Origin: Tyzzerella sp. UBA1042
GTDB lineage: Bacteria; Bacillota; Clostridia; Lachnospirales; Anaerotignaceae
DNA: 40,667 nucleotides
Assembly (NCBI GenBank): GCA_002316675.1
Contig: DCDZ01000066.1
Location: 50,341-91,007, forward strand
Direction of reading: 5' to 3'
Shown: piece after piece, positions 24,269 through 33,542 of the stretch
How the letters are laid out: the number at the start of each line of letters is the position of its first letter
Position numbering within the stretch: the first letter of the stretch is position 1
Translations under genes and position numbers: made by a program
Notes under the pieces: model-generated
What the model was told of the DNA's origin: nothing
Database searches by the model: none
Seen by the model: the letters and a program-made list of their open reading frames with translations, nothing else

Positions 24269-25463
24269 ATCCTCTGAGCTTTAGAATTTCGTCTAAAATC
24301 TTATGAGCAACCATTTCTTTTGTTAAAAGATCCAACTGAACCTCTTCTTGCTTAGAAATCAATGTAACAACATTCGTATCGGTAGCAAAGCCGCTGCCCG
24401 CAATTTTCAAATTATTTGCTACGATCATATCAATGTTTTTCTTTTCCATCTTGGCTCTGGAATTCTCCAGCATATTCTCTGTTTCCATGGAAAAACCGCA
24501 GAAAAATTGTTCCTCTTTGCGATGTTCTCCCATATATTTCAAAATATCCTGTGTCCGATCTAACTCTATACACATTTCTCCGTCTTTTTTCTTCATTTTA
24601 TTATCCGAAACGGTTTTCGGCTTATAATCAGCCACGGCTGCCGCTTTAATGATAATGTCATTTTCAAGAAAATTACTTTTCATTGCCTCAAACATATCTG
24701 CGGCACTCTTTACTTGAATATAGTTTATAAATAAAGGACACTCCAACGTAGTCACGCCGCTTACTAAGGTTACCTCTGCCCCGCGGAGCATAGCAGCTTT
24801 GGCAAGCTCATACCCCATCTTTCCGGTGGAATGATTGGTAATGTAGCGAACAGGATCAATAGCCTCTTGGGTGGGCCCTGCGGTAATCAGCACCTTTTGG
24901 CCCTGTAAATCCTTTTCATATGCAATTTCACGAAGGATATGGGCCACCAAAACCGATTCCTTTGGGAGTTTGCCTTCCCCCGTATCTTTGCACGCCAACA
25001 CTCCGCTTTCCGGCGGAATGATTTCATAGCCATATCCTGCAAGTTTTTTTAAATTATCCTGAACGATCGGATTATGAAACATATTCGTATTCATCGTCGG
25101 GGCGATTATTTTTTTTGCGGTACAAGCCATCACCGTTGTGGTCAGCATATCATCGGCAATGCCTGAAGCTAATTTCCCGATCACATTTGCAGAAGCAGGC
25201 GCAACCAAAAAAACGTCGGCTTTTTTGGCCAAAGAGATATGGGCAACATGAAATTGAAAATTACGATCAAATGTGTCTACCAGACATTTATTTCCCGTCA
25301 GCGTTTCAAAGGTAATGGGGGTAATGAAATGGGTGGCATTTTCCGTCATAATGATATGCACATCACACTCCATCTTTACCAGCATACTAGCCACATTCGC
25401 CATTTTATAAGCCGCAATGCTTCCCGTAACACCCAAAACCACTGTCTTTCCTTTAAGTAACAT
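24267..25463 (-). CDS. coaBC: Bifunctional phosphopantothenoylcysteine decarboxylase / phosphopantothenate-cysteine ligase
   Basis: A 398-residue two-domain enzyme for two steps of CoA synthesis. Residues 1-185 are the FMN-dependent decarboxylase CoaC: GVTGSIAAYK, catalytic H75 in FHVAHISL, APTMNTNMFHN (substrate-binding PxMNxxM) and C158 in SGVLACKDTGEGKL. Residues 190-398 are the ligase CoaB: VLITAGPTQEAIDPVRYITNHSTG, AAAVADYKP and the lysine-rich KMKKK. The start follows AAGGAGTATGCT. Length and motifs are complete; it is monocistronic. Confidence 0.96.
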   Translation of the reverse strand: MLLKGKTVVLGVTGSIAAYKMANVASMLVKMECDVHIIMTENATHFITPITFETLTGNKCLVDTFDRNFQFHVAHISLAKKADVFLVAPASANVIGKLASGIADDMLTTTVMACTAKKIIAPTMNTNMFHNPIVQDNLKKLAGYGYEIIPPESGVLACKDTGEGKLPKESVLVAHILREIAYEKDLQGQKVLITAGPTQEAIDPVRYITNHSTGKMGYELAKAAMLRGAEVTLVSGVTTLECPLFINYIQVKSAADMFEAMKSNFLENDIIIKAAAVADYKPKTVSDNKMKKKDGEMCIELDRTQDILKYMGEHRKEEQFFCGFSMETENMLENSRAKMEKKNIDMIVANNLKIAGSGFATDTNVVTLISKQEEVQLDLLTKEMVAHKILDEILKLRG

Positions 25464-25556
25464 AGCATACTCCTTTATTTCCGTATTTGCTTCTATCTTT
25501 GGTCATATTATAACAAACAATGCTAAGAAGGACTAGTATTTTAAACAAAAAAACAA

Positions 25557-26357
25557 CTAAAATTCCAGATGGCTGATTCCGTCTCTGTCTATTAGCATTT
25601 GCAGCCCGGGCACCTTCGTATAATTTCCAAACAAATAAACGGAATATGCATCTTGGCCCGCTAAATCTAAGTGATTTTCCTCCTTCAGTATTTCTCCGGT
25701 AATATAATCCTTTATTTTTAACGTATGCATCCCTTCTTTTGCCGCATAGTATCGGCTGATTTCCCTATAATCAATTTCGGACAAAATAAGGGCATCGTCC
25801 AAATAAGCGTTGAGCAAAGGCGCATTGGGTGAAATTTGTATGAAGCGAAGATAGGCAAAACTCTCGGGGATGGGAGGTATACAGTCATTCACCATGAGCA
25901 TACACGTATGGCCGTCTAATCCAGAAAAAGCCCCTGTATAAACACGGTACCCGATGATATTAATAAATGTGGAGATAAAGACATCCTCCGTTTTTCCTGC
26001 TTGCAAAATCTGAATATGATAATACCCAGGAAAGGCTTTATAATATGGTGAGAAAGCACTATATTTTAAATTAGAAATGACCCTCACACCATTTACATAA
26101 ATATCAATTGCCGAAACAGCGGTAAAGGCATTGAAGAAATTTATAAATCCATATAATGTAATCCCAGAAATAATGGTGATTTCCAGCTCCTGAACATTTG
26201 GCATAATATTAATTTCCGGAAAAACTTTCCGAATGAGCTCGGCATTCGCCATGGGTGTCAAGGGGTATTCATAGTTTAAGAATTCTTCCTCCGCCAATGG
26301 TAGGGGAAACATCCTGTCCTGACTTACATCCGCATGAAATTCAATATTTTCGGACAT
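25557..26357 (-). CDS. DUF4397 domain protein
   Basis: A 266-residue protein with two DUF4397-type units. The first, about residues 82-160, has AIDIYVNGVRVISNLKYSAF and AFPGYYHIQILQAG. The second, about 168-245, has RFIQISPNAPLLNAYLDD and GMHTLKIKDYITGE. Such beta-rich domains occur in cell-surface proteins, yet no signal peptide is visible here (MSENIEFHADVSQD start), so location is uncertain. An N-terminal 80-residue segment ahead of the repeats is not recognised. The start follows AAGGTGGTG. It is isolated between coaBC and the two-component kinase. Function unknown. Confidence 0.78.
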   Translation of the reverse strand: MSENIEFHADVSQDRMFPLPLAEEEFLNYEYPLTPMANAELIRKVFPEINIMPNVQELEITIISGITLYGFINFFNAFTAVSAIDIYVNGVRVISNLKYSAFSPYYKAFPGYYHIQILQAGKTEDVFISTFINIIGYRVYTGAFSGLDGHTCMLMVNDCIPPIPESFAYLRFIQISPNAPLLNAYLDDALILSEIDYREISRYYAAKEGMHTLKIKDYITGEILKEENHLDLAGQDAYSVYLFGNYTKVPGLQMLIDRDGISHLEF

Positions 26358-26545
26358 AGCTGCAGCACCACCTTTCTTTTTCTGTTACAATATGGCAGGA
26401 CAAATTTTTGTGTGCCGCCCCAATATGCCGATTCTCTTCTGAAGCACTAAGGAAGGATTGCATCTATGGTTATGAAAGGTACAAATATTTCTGTTTTCAT
26501 GTATCCTCTCCAAGGCATAAAACGGTGCGAACTGTACCTATCGGT

Positions 26546-27955
26546 TTATTCCAAGATGCCATTGGAAAAAGAGTACTTTCTGGGTAAAACAACCATAAAC
26601 CGGCTGCCCATTCCTTCGGTGCTTTCTAATCTAAGCTCTCCGTGGTGGGCCTCCACAACGGATTTTGCAATGGTTAAGCCAATCCCCGCCCCGCCGGACT
26701 TTCTATTGCGGGACTGCTCCGCACGATAAAATCTTTCAAAAACATAGGGTATATCTTTTTGCGCAATGCCAATACCGGTGTCCTCAAAAATCAGAATGCC
26801 TTTCTCTGCCTCCCCCTTTACCAAAACACTGATTTCACCGCCAGAAGGGGTATATTTTATTGCATTGGACAAAAGATTGGTCATCACTTGAAGGATTCTC
26901 TCCCGGTCGGCCTGCACCACTGTAGGCTCACCCTGTATGCTCAGTTTGATTTTTTTATTGTCAGCCTCCCTTTCAAAATTATGACCAACAGTTTCCACAG
27001 CCGCAAGCAAATCCATTTCCGTAATATGCAGCTTCAGATTTTCCTGCTCCAGCTTTGCCAACCGGTCTAAATCAACAATCAAGCTGCTTAGGCGTTTCAC
27101 TTCCTCGATACAGCCATACAGCCGTTCCGGGCTTGCCTCCCAAATCCCCTCTGCCATGGCCTCCAAATGAGAACGGAGGGCGGCAAGGGGAGTGCGCAGC
27201 TCATGGGCAATATCCCCGGTCAGCTGCTTGCGAAATTGCTCCTGCCTGCCCAAAGCATCAGACATATTGTTAATCGAAGTGACAAGCATATGCAGCTCTT
27301 TGGTTTTTGTATCCCCCTCAAAACGAATATCATATGCCCCATTAGCAATCTGTTTGGCGATTTCTGCCGTTTTTGTTACAGGTCTGGCAATTCTATAAGC
27401 AAAAAAACCGCCCGCCAGAATAGATACCCCGCAGGAAACCAATGCGATGAGCAGAAAAATTCCATTCATCTGATTAATAAATTGAAATTCGCTTTCCTTC
27501 AAAAAATAAGGGCCATAGGTCTTGATGGATACAGAACCAATCTTTTGATTTCCCTGCATTAAAGCGAACGCATGGGTTGTAAAGCCGTTGTTTTCTTCTC
27601 TACGTCGCATCCGTTCTGTAATCTCCCCCATAATTTGCCTGCAAAGGGTCATATCATGCTTTTCCGCATCCCAAAGCAGCTCTCCCGACCTATCATAAAT
27701 GGATAACACATAGCCGTCATATAAGGAATACATACCAATTGTGTGAAGCGATTCTGTACTCCAGCTTTTTGTCATCCTATTATATAAACTTTCCAAATCT
27801 TCAACAATTTCCCCTCGCCGCAGTTGTTCCTGACGGATAATATATTCTTCAAACTGTTTGTTGACCGCCATGTTGGCAAGCAAACTGACCAGAACCACTA
27901 TTCCCAAAACAATAGACATAATGTATAAGGATAGCTGTGAACGCAAGCTTTTCAT
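26546..27955 (-). CDS. Sensor histidine kinase
   Basis: A 469-residue membrane kinase. TM1 (about 9-31) and TM2 (about 163-187) enclose a 130-residue extracytoplasmic sensor region. A HAMP domain follows (188-240), then DIAHELRTPLAAL with the phosphorylated H251. The ATP domain has the N box MTNLLSNAIKYTP, FEDTGIGIA, the F box YVFERFYRAEQSR and GGAGIGLTIA. It begins 4 nt after the response-regulator stop, whose GGAGGGGAC end supplies the ribosome binding site. The position behind copA and copZ suggests a metal or envelope signal, but no metal-binding motif is obvious in the sensor loop. Confidence 0.93.
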   Translation of the reverse strand: MKSLRSQLSLYIMSIVLGIVVLVSLLANMAVNKQFEEYIIRQEQLRRGEIVEDLESLYNRMTKSWSTESLHTIGMYSLYDGYVLSIYDRSGELLWDAEKHDMTLCRQIMGEITERMRRREENNGFTTHAFALMQGNQKIGSVSIKTYGPYFLKESEFQFINQMNGIFLLIALVSCGVSILAGGFFAYRIARPVTKTAEIAKQIANGAYDIRFEGDTKTKELHMLVTSINNMSDALGRQEQFRKQLTGDIAHELRTPLAALRSHLEAMAEGIWEASPERLYGCIEEVKRLSSLIVDLDRLAKLEQENLKLHITEMDLLAAVETVGHNFEREADNKKIKLSIQGEPTVVQADRERILQVMTNLLSNAIKYTPSGGEISVLVKGEAEKGILIFEDTGIGIAQKDIPYVFERFYRAEQSRNRKSGGAGIGLTIAKSVVEAHHGELRLESTEGMGSRFMVVLPRKYSFSNGILE

Positions 27956-27959
27956 GAAT

Positions 27960-28661
27960 TCAGTCCCCTCCGAATTTGTAGCCCAAACCGTGGACAGTCA
28001 ATACATACACGGGATTTTTGGGGTCATCCTCAATTTTCTGGCGTATATTTTTGATATGGCTGTCAATGGCCCGGTCGTATCCATCAAAATCATCTCCCAA
28101 TGCAACAGAAATCAACTCTTCTCGATGAAACACCTTACCAGGATATTTAATCAATGCTGAGAGTATTTTCATCTCCCTTGCTGTTAATACAACAGGGATA
28201 TTTTTTTTTAAAAGAATGCCTTTTTCAAAATCTATCAACAAGTCTCCGTTGTGCCAAGAATTTCTCATGGTCAGCGGAACCAGATCCTCCCCCGTTCTGC
28301 GGAGCAACGCTTCCACCCGGGCATACAGCACCTTTAGGCCAAAGGGCTTTGTGATATAATCGTCTGCGCCAAGGCCTAACCCCTTTACCACGTCCTCATC
28401 CTCCACCCTGGCTGTCAGCATGATGATGGGCACACGGGATTTTTTGCGGATTTGCCCGCAAACCTCCTCGCCGGAAATCCCCGGCATCATTAAATCCAAA
28501 ATAACCAAGGTGATATTTTCACGGTTGAATATATCCAAAGCCATTTGGCCATTTTCTGCTGATAAAACACGAAATCCCTTCTTTTTCAGAAGGGCAGACA
28601 CGACCTCCAAAATTTTTGGCTCATCATCCACAACTAAAATGCTTTTGCTTTGATTGTTCAT
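27960..28661 (-). CDS. OmpR/PhoB-family response regulator
   Basis: A 233-residue regulator: a receiver domain (1-120) with acidic pocket VVDDE, phosphorylated D56 in LVILDLMMPG, T83 in MLTAR and K105 in ITKPFG. A winged-helix output domain (about 133-230) follows with LTAREMKILSALIKYPGKVFHREELI and AIDSHIKNIRQKIEDDP. The recognisable SD (GAGGAAG) is about 13 nt from the ATG, which is far, so initiation may be weak or coupled to an upstream frame. It pairs with the downstream kinase and follows copZ by 65 nt. Confidence 0.93.
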   Translation of the reverse strand: MNNQSKSILVVDDEPKILEVVSALLKKKGFRVLSAENGQMALDIFNRENITLVILDLMMPGISGEEVCGQIRKKSRVPIIMLTARVEDEDVVKGLGLGADDYITKPFGLKVLYARVEALLRRTGEDLVPLTMRNSWHNGDLLIDFEKGILLKKNIPVVLTAREMKILSALIKYPGKVFHREELISVALGDDFDGYDRAIDSHIKNIRQKIEDDPKNPVYVLTVHGLGYKFGGD

Positions 28662-28726
28662 CGTACCGGCTTCACTTCCTCACGCAGAAGGGGGAAACAC
28701 TCTTGCGGCGCATCCCCCCTCATTCA

Positions 28727-28936
28727 TCATCCTACTACATCGTAGCCCTGTTCCTCAATTTCCGATTTGATTTCATCCAGTGTGCTTTCCGCCGGATGAT
28801 ACTTTACGGTTACTGATTTGTTTTTCAAATCAACGGCAACTTTTTCAATGCCGGGCAAGGCGCTTACTGCATTTTTCACAGCCTTTACGCAGTGCTCGCA
28901 GGACATACCTTCTACATTCAATATTGTTTCTTCCAT
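28727..28936 (-). CDS. copZ: Copper chaperone, CopZ-like HMA protein
   Basis: A 69-residue single heavy-metal-associated domain. The Cu(I) site is GMSCEHC, with C13 and C16, followed by the usual helix VKAVKNAVSALPGIEKVAVDL and the late strand VTVKYHP. The end GYDVVG matches CopZ. It would carry copper in the cytosol to CopA or to a regulator. The SD GGAGG precedes the ATG by 7 nt. It lies 99 nt behind the 237-aa gene, probably in the copA transcript. Confidence 0.93.
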   Translation of the reverse strand: MEETILNVEGMSCEHCVKAVKNAVSALPGIEKVAVDLKNKSVTVKYHPAESTLDEIKSEIEEQGYDVVG

Positions 28937-29035
28937 TATAATGCCTCCAATCTAGTATGACAAGTTATGTTATTTAATTTCTTTTTTTGAGCAGCTGCAT
29001 CTGCAACCTCACAAAGGGTATCCAGCCCATAGAAT

Positions 29036-29749
29036 TTATTGTAAATCAAAAGGCTTCAAAAATTTATACATTTCTTCCGCACTGGCCCCCATACCCATGC
29101 TAACCGTGGTGTATGCCCAGCCTTCCACTTTTTCGGGATCCACGCCCGCAGCAATCAAAGGCTCCGGATGCAGAACAAATACAATATCCTTATCTTGAGC
29201 TTCCTTTACGGATCCATTCATCTCCATATTCTTGGCCCATTCAAACAGATTGCCATTGCCAAGGCTAATATTATAATGATCCATTGGGGTATGATAGCCA
29301 ATTTGATGGGGATATTTACGAACAATTTCCTCGTAAGCCGCTTTCGGTGTGGCTTCTTCTTTTCCTTGATCTTCACCCAATTGGGTCCCTACCAAAAGCA
29401 TTCCATCCTGCACCGTATAATATTCCGGCAATTTCTCAATATCCAAGCCTGCCTCTACAAAAGGTGCGGCATCCACAGAGAGCATGACATCAAATAAGGG
29501 GCTTTCGCTAAAGTTCCCGCTCCAAATAAAACCCGCCGAGCCATCCGGTGCTTCCAGCTTCCAGCCCTTATTTTCCTCATCAAAAACCACACCACTGTCT
29601 GATGCAGAGAGAACGGCTTCAAAAGAATCCACAGAGCCCTTTCCCACCACATCAATGGTTCCGGCTGTTTTCAAAATACCTGTGAGAATGAGTGCTACGA
29701 TAACTACAGCCACACCTATAGCAGAAATCAATTTTACATTCTTTTTCAT
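29036..29749 (-). CDS. Membrane-anchored extracytoplasmic protein coupled to copA, unknown function
   Basis: A 237-residue protein with a basic N-terminus (MKKNVK), one membrane helix (about 7-26, possibly an uncleaved anchor) and an acidic outer domain. Its ATG overlaps the copA TGA (ATGA, 29746-29749), so translation is tied to the copper pump. The outer part has scattered candidate copper ligands: GYHTPMDHYN, NMEMNGS and SMGMGASAEEMY. There is no cysteine in the mature domain as read and no lipobox. I know no matching family; a longer open frame to 29938 lies inside copA and is not the gene. A role in copper handling is inferred from position only. Confidence 0.75.
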   Translation of the reverse strand: MKKNVKLISAIGVAVVIVALILTGILKTAGTIDVVGKGSVDSFEAVLSASDSGVVFDEENKGWKLEAPDGSAGFIWSGNFSESPLFDVMLSVDAAPFVEAGLDIEKLPEYYTVQDGMLLVGTQLGEDQGKEEATPKAAYEEIVRKYPHQIGYHTPMDHYNISLGNGNLFEWAKNMEMNGSVKEAQDKDIVFVLHPEPLIAAGVDPEKVEGWAYTTVSMGMGASAEEMYKFLKPFDLQ

Positions 29750-32238
29750 GGTCTGCTCACCCTGCCCTTTCCTACTGTTGTTTGAAATCTCTTTAATCTG
29801 AGGGCGTTGGCCAGAACGGAAACGGAGCTTAAACTCATTGCCGCCGCCGCAAAAATAGGGTTTAACAGGGGGCCGCCAAAGAGATACAACACACCTGCCG
29901 CAATGGGAATACCGATGACGTTGTAACCAAATGCCCAAAATAAATTTTGCTTAATGTTTTGAATGGTTTTTTTGCTTAAAAGGATGCCTGTGGGCACATC
30001 CATTAAATCGGATCGCATCAGCACAATATCTGCGGATTCCATGGCAACGTCTGTCCCGGAGCCAATGGCAATGCCGATATCCGCCTGTGCCAGTGCCGGT
30101 GCGTCGTTAATACCGTCCCCAACCATGGCAACCTTGCGCCCCAATTCCTGAAGCTTTTTCACCTCATTTGACTTATCCTGCGGAAGCACCTCCGCTAAAA
30201 CATGGTCAATGCCCACCTGTTTTGCAATGGCCGCCGCCGTCTTTTTATTATCTCCGGTAATCATTGCAACCTCAATGCCCATGTGATGCAGCTCTTCAAT
30301 GGCCGCCCGACTGCTCTGCTTTACAACATCTGCCACTGCCACAATGCCGGAAAGCGTACCATCCAAAGCGACATACATCGGTGTCTTGCCTTCCTCTGCC
30401 AACAGATCACTGGCTTCTTCCATGGCAGTCAGGGAAATTTCCCGCTCTGCCATCAGTTTGCGGTTGCCCGCCAAAATGGTATGACCATCAATATTTGCCT
30501 CAATCCCCCGCCCTGTGAGGGATTCAAAGTTTTCCATGGTAAAGAGAGGAAGGCCTGCATCTTCCGCCCCCCGAACAATGGCCTGCCCCAAGGGATGCTC
30601 CGAACCTTTTTCGGCAGAAGCCGTTAATTGAAGGAGACGGTTCTTCTCTACGCCCTCCGTTGTCAAAACATCTGTAACCGTTGGCTTGCCTTCGGTAATG
30701 GTTCCTGTTTTGTCAAAAATAATGGTATTGATTTTATGCGCTGTTTCCAATGCCTGACCGCCTTTGATTAAAATGCCGTTCTCGGCACCCTTGCCGGTAC
30801 CCACCATAATGGCAGTGGGTGTTGCCAAGCCCAAGGCACAAGGGCAGGCAATAACCAAAACGGCAATAAATATGGTAAGAGCAAACTCTATGTCACCGCC
30901 GGTACCAAAGTACCACGCAATGCCGGCCAATGCCGCAATGCCGCATACAACAGGTACGAAATAACCAGAAACAATATCCGCCATTTGAGCAATGGGCGCT
31001 TTCGAGCCCTGAGCCTCTTCAACCAACTGAATAATGCGTGCCAAGGCAGTGTCACTTCCGATTTTTTCCGCCTGAAATTGAATGGTTCCCGTTGTATTTA
31101 AGGAAGCCGCATAAACAGGGTCTCCTGCTTTTTTATTCACCGGCATACTTTCGCCGGTGAGCATAGACTCGTCAATGGCAGTGCGCCCTTCCACCACCGA
31201 TCCGTCCACAGGAATTTTTGCACCGGGCTTTACAACGAGAATATCTCCGATTTCCACCTCGTCAATGGGAATCTCTTTTTCCGCACCATTTTGTATCACA
31301 ATGGCCGTTTTCGGTGCCAGACCCATCAGCTTTTTAATGGCCTCCCCGGTGCGTCCCTTGGAAACGGCTTCCAGCGTTTTTCCAAGCAGAATCAATGTAA
31401 TGATGACACCGGCCGTTTCATAATACAAATGATCCACGCCCATAAAATTACCCTTTGCAATCAGCCATGTATTATAAAGGCTGTAAAGAACTGCCGCAGT
31501 GGTGCCAATGGCAATCAGCGAATCCATATTGGGGCTGCGCTGCCATAGGGCTTTAAAGCCAACTGTGTAAAATTTATACCCCACACCAAGGGCGGGAAGC
31601 ACCAGTAAAAGCTCCGCCAGTGCATAAAGCAAAGGATACCGCATGGGGTCAAGGCCTGCCGGAAATGGCAGCTGCACAATTGTAATCATAGGCGCCATGG
31701 CAATATAGAGCAGAGGCAGAGAAAAAACAGCGGATGTAATAAACTTTGTCCATAGGATTTTTATTTCCAGTTGTTTTCTTTCCCTATCCTCCTTTGCGGC
31801 ATCCTGTCTATTGATTTCCAAAGCTTCATAGCCCGCCTTTTCTATGGCTTCACGGATTGCAGAGAGCCGTACTGCTTGGGGCTGATAAACCACTGTGGCT
31901 TTTTCCGTTGCAAAATTGACGGAAGAATTGGTGACACCTTCTAATTTTTTGACTGCCTTTTCCACCCGCTGGGCGCAGGCGGCACAGGTCATTCCTCCAA
32001 TGGGAATTACAACCGTACTGCTGTCTGTTTTTTCCACAACCTCATAGCCTATTTTTTTCACCTTATCTTGAATTACAGTCAAAGGCAAAACCTCGGGATC
32101 AAACTCCACAAACAGCTTTTCACTGGCTAAGTTGACGGAAGCCTGTTCAATCCCCGCAAGCTTTCCCACCACTTTTTCTATTCTCTGTGCGCACGCCGCA
32201 CAAGTCATTCCTCTGATATTCAATACTTCATTTTTCAT
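29746..32238 (-). CDS. copA: Cu+-exporting P-type ATPase
   Basis: An 830-residue P1B-1 ATPase. Two N-terminal HMA domains carry GMTCAAC sites (C13/C16 and C85/C88). Eight membrane segments are expected, with the metal-binding CPC at C465-P466-C467 in the sixth. The phosphorylated D509 is in DKTGTIT, TGES and the hinge GDGINDAP are present, and late membrane motifs YNVIGIPIAAG and MSLSSVSVLANALR (conserved N-Y and M-S-S) mark Cu+ specificity. The start at 32238 (MKNEVLNIRG) follows AAGGAGTAATT; the frame extends 8 codons further. It exports copper using ATP and heads copA-237aa-copZ. Confidence 0.96.
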   Translation of the reverse strand: MKNEVLNIRGMTCAACAQRIEKVVGKLAGIEQASVNLASEKLFVEFDPEVLPLTVIQDKVKKIGYEVVEKTDSSTVVIPIGGMTCAACAQRVEKAVKKLEGVTNSSVNFATEKATVVYQPQAVRLSAIREAIEKAGYEALEINRQDAAKEDRERKQLEIKILWTKFITSAVFSLPLLYIAMAPMITIVQLPFPAGLDPMRYPLLYALAELLLVLPALGVGYKFYTVGFKALWQRSPNMDSLIAIGTTAAVLYSLYNTWLIAKGNFMGVDHLYYETAGVIITLILLGKTLEAVSKGRTGEAIKKLMGLAPKTAIVIQNGAEKEIPIDEVEIGDILVVKPGAKIPVDGSVVEGRTAIDESMLTGESMPVNKKAGDPVYAASLNTTGTIQFQAEKIGSDTALARIIQLVEEAQGSKAPIAQMADIVSGYFVPVVCGIAALAGIAWYFGTGGDIEFALTIFIAVLVIACPCALGLATPTAIMVGTGKGAENGILIKGGQALETAHKINTIIFDKTGTITEGKPTVTDVLTTEGVEKNRLLQLTASAEKGSEHPLGQAIVRGAEDAGLPLFTMENFESLTGRGIEANIDGHTILAGNRKLMAEREISLTAMEEASDLLAEEGKTPMYVALDGTLSGIVAVADVVKQSSRAAIEELHHMGIEVAMITGDNKKTAAAIAKQVGIDHVLAEVLPQDKSNEVKKLQELGRKVAMVGDGINDAPALAQADIGIAIGSGTDVAMESADIVLMRSDLMDVPTGILLSKKTIQNIKQNLFWAFGYNVIGIPIAAGVLYLFGGPLLNPIFAAAAMSLSSVSVLANALRLKRFQTTVGKGRVSRP

Positions 32239-32262
32239 AATTACTCCTTTCCGGATGAACAC

Positions 32263-32434
32263 CTTACGTTAGGATACCGCAATGTTATGCTAAGCATTCA
32301 AAGACTGATACCTTGCTTGCAGCCTTGACGCTATCTCGGCCTTATGCTATGATTATGACAGTTATTATAAAATTATCAAGTACGCACTTTATTGTGCTAT
32401 ACTTCCCAAAACGATAGTATTGGAGGTTATCCTT
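32263..32434. promoter_or_regulatory. Divergent control region of copA and the HxlR-type gene
   Basis: Rightward: TTGACG (32325-32330), 17 nt, TATGAT (32348-32353), and a further -10-like TATACT near 32398. Leftward: TTGATA (32379-32374), 16 nt, CATAAT (32357-32352). The two promoters overlap back to back. Possible operators are ATGCTAAGCAT (32287-32297, perfect), GCAC-TTTATT-GTGC around 32385-32398 and the imperfect CCTTACGTTAGG (about 32262-32273) in the copA leader. No classical CsoR or CopY box is recognised. Confidence 0.55.
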
Positions 32435-32806
32435 ATGAAATGCAATGCACCGCAAGTAAATTGCCCCGTAGGTACGACAATAGACATCATCGGGGGAAAA
32501 TATAAATCCTTAATTTTGTGGCACTTAATGAATTCTACCCTGCGCTTTGGAGAACTGAGCAGGCTCATTCCGCAAGCAACACCAAAAATGCTCACCCAAC
32601 AGCTGAGAGAATTGGAAGAAGCAAACCTCGTAAAACGCAAAGTCTTTCCTGTAGTGCCGCCTCGGGTGGATTACAGCCTAACGGATTTAGGCATCAGTAT
32701 GCGCCCCATACTAGAAGCTATGTATTGCTGGGGAGAGAATTATTTGCATAAAAACGGGCGGGAAATTAATTGCTCTATGCGAGGGCATTTCTCTGAAAAT
32801 AAGTAA
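32435..32806 (+). CDS. HxlR-family transcriptional regulator
   Basis: A 123-residue winged-helix regulator: DIIGGKYKSLILWHLM (about 17-32), LRFGELSRLIPQATPKMLTQQLRELEEANLV and the wing YSLTDLGISMRPIL are typical HxlR features. An N-terminal MKCNAPQVNCPV carries two cysteines (C3 and C10), as in redox- or electrophile-sensing members such as HypR/YodB. C-terminal C-S-M lies in INCSMRGHF. The start at 32435 has GGAGG 8 nt ahead. It diverges from copA with overlapping promoters, so control of copA is plausible; whether it senses copper or oxidants is open. Confidence 0.88.
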   Translation: MKCNAPQVNCPVGTTIDIIGGKYKSLILWHLMNSTLRFGELSRLIPQATPKMLTQQLRELEEANLVKRKVFPVVPPRVDYSLTDLGISMRPILEAMYCWGENYLHKNGREINCSMRGHFSENK

Positions 32807-32853
32807 AGCCTTTGCGAGAACAAAATACAATTTACCAAAACTAAAATCAAGGC

Positions 32854-32890
32854 AAAAAACCCGGGGAAACTTCTGTATCCCGGGTTTTTT
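32854..32890. terminator. Bidirectional terminator
   Basis: AAAACCCGGG (to 32865) pairs with CCCGGGTTTTTT (32879-32890). It lies between the convergent HxlR and DUF2318 genes and has T tracts on both strands. Confidence 0.9.
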
Positions 32891-32949
32891 CACGCAGCAA
32901 CTATGCTATTTTGATGAAGAAATAGACAGTTACGGTTTTCAGAAAGTTT

Positions 32950-33513
32950 TTAATAATTCCCTTTCCAATTTGCAAAAATCACCGTAGCATCCTTCAAAAA
33001 CTCGTAAGGTATGCTGATGGACTCCTCGGTCACGGTTTTGTTTTCATCAAAAATGGGCCAAGGGTTACATCCGCCGGCCTCAATTTCCACCTGTTCCATA
33101 GGGAATTGGTTTCCACAGTTCTGGCAGACCAGTACATCTCCTTCTTGTTCGTAATACCCCCGGCCGGAATCATAACAAACCTGACAGGTGTTAAAGGCAG
33201 TCCGAAGGGTTCCGTCCGGCGCTTTTACGGCAACCACCTCTACCCGGGTTCCATCCACATCCACGGGGAAAAATGCGGCTGTTTCTGATAGATCAGCCGT
33301 TGCAATCACAAGGCTTTCCTCCGCTTCCACCACTGTTGCCGGTTTTTCCTCTTGTTTCGGTGCTTCGGCACTCTCCTTGGCACCACATCCCGTCAAAACC
33401 ATCCCGGTAATGCATACAATTGCGAAAACTAACAGCCCGCTGCCAAGGGGCTTCCTCTTTTTTACAAAACTTCCATTGCCTAAATTTGTAGATACAGTCT
33501 TTTTTTGCCTCAT
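32950..33513 (-). CDS. DUF2318 lipoprotein with two CxxC motifs
   Basis: A 187-residue secreted lipoprotein. A basic N-region and hydrophobic core lead to the lipobox VLTGC, so C43 would be lipidated. The outer domain carries FNTCQVCYDSGRGYY (C110, C113), LVCQNCGNQFP (C130, C133) and GGCNPWP (C149), the signature of DUF2318, found in putative iron or copper transport proteins. Each CxxC pair could bind a metal or FeS cluster. The SD AGGAGG precedes the ATG. It is the last gene of the operon with the cupredoxin fusion and the 30-aa peptide. The reaction is unknown. Confidence 0.88.
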   Translation of the reverse strand: MRQKKTVSTNLGNGSFVKKRKPLGSGLLVFAIVCITGMVLTGCGAKESAEAPKQEEKPATVVEAEESLVIATADLSETAAFFPVDVDGTRVEVVAVKAPDGTLRTAFNTCQVCYDSGRGYYEQEGDVLVCQNCGNQFPMEQVEIEAGGCNPWPIFDENKTVTEESISIPYEFLKDATVIFANWKGNY

Positions 33514-33542
33514 ATGTATTGCCTCCTAAAGTTTCTTTATTT

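Noticed and set aside
28672..28726. Short frames between copZ and the response regulator (13 and 15 codons)
   Set aside because: SD placement is poor (adjacent to or overlapping the start) and the GGGGGA/TCCCCC hairpin explains the repeat; not strong enough to call a leader peptide.
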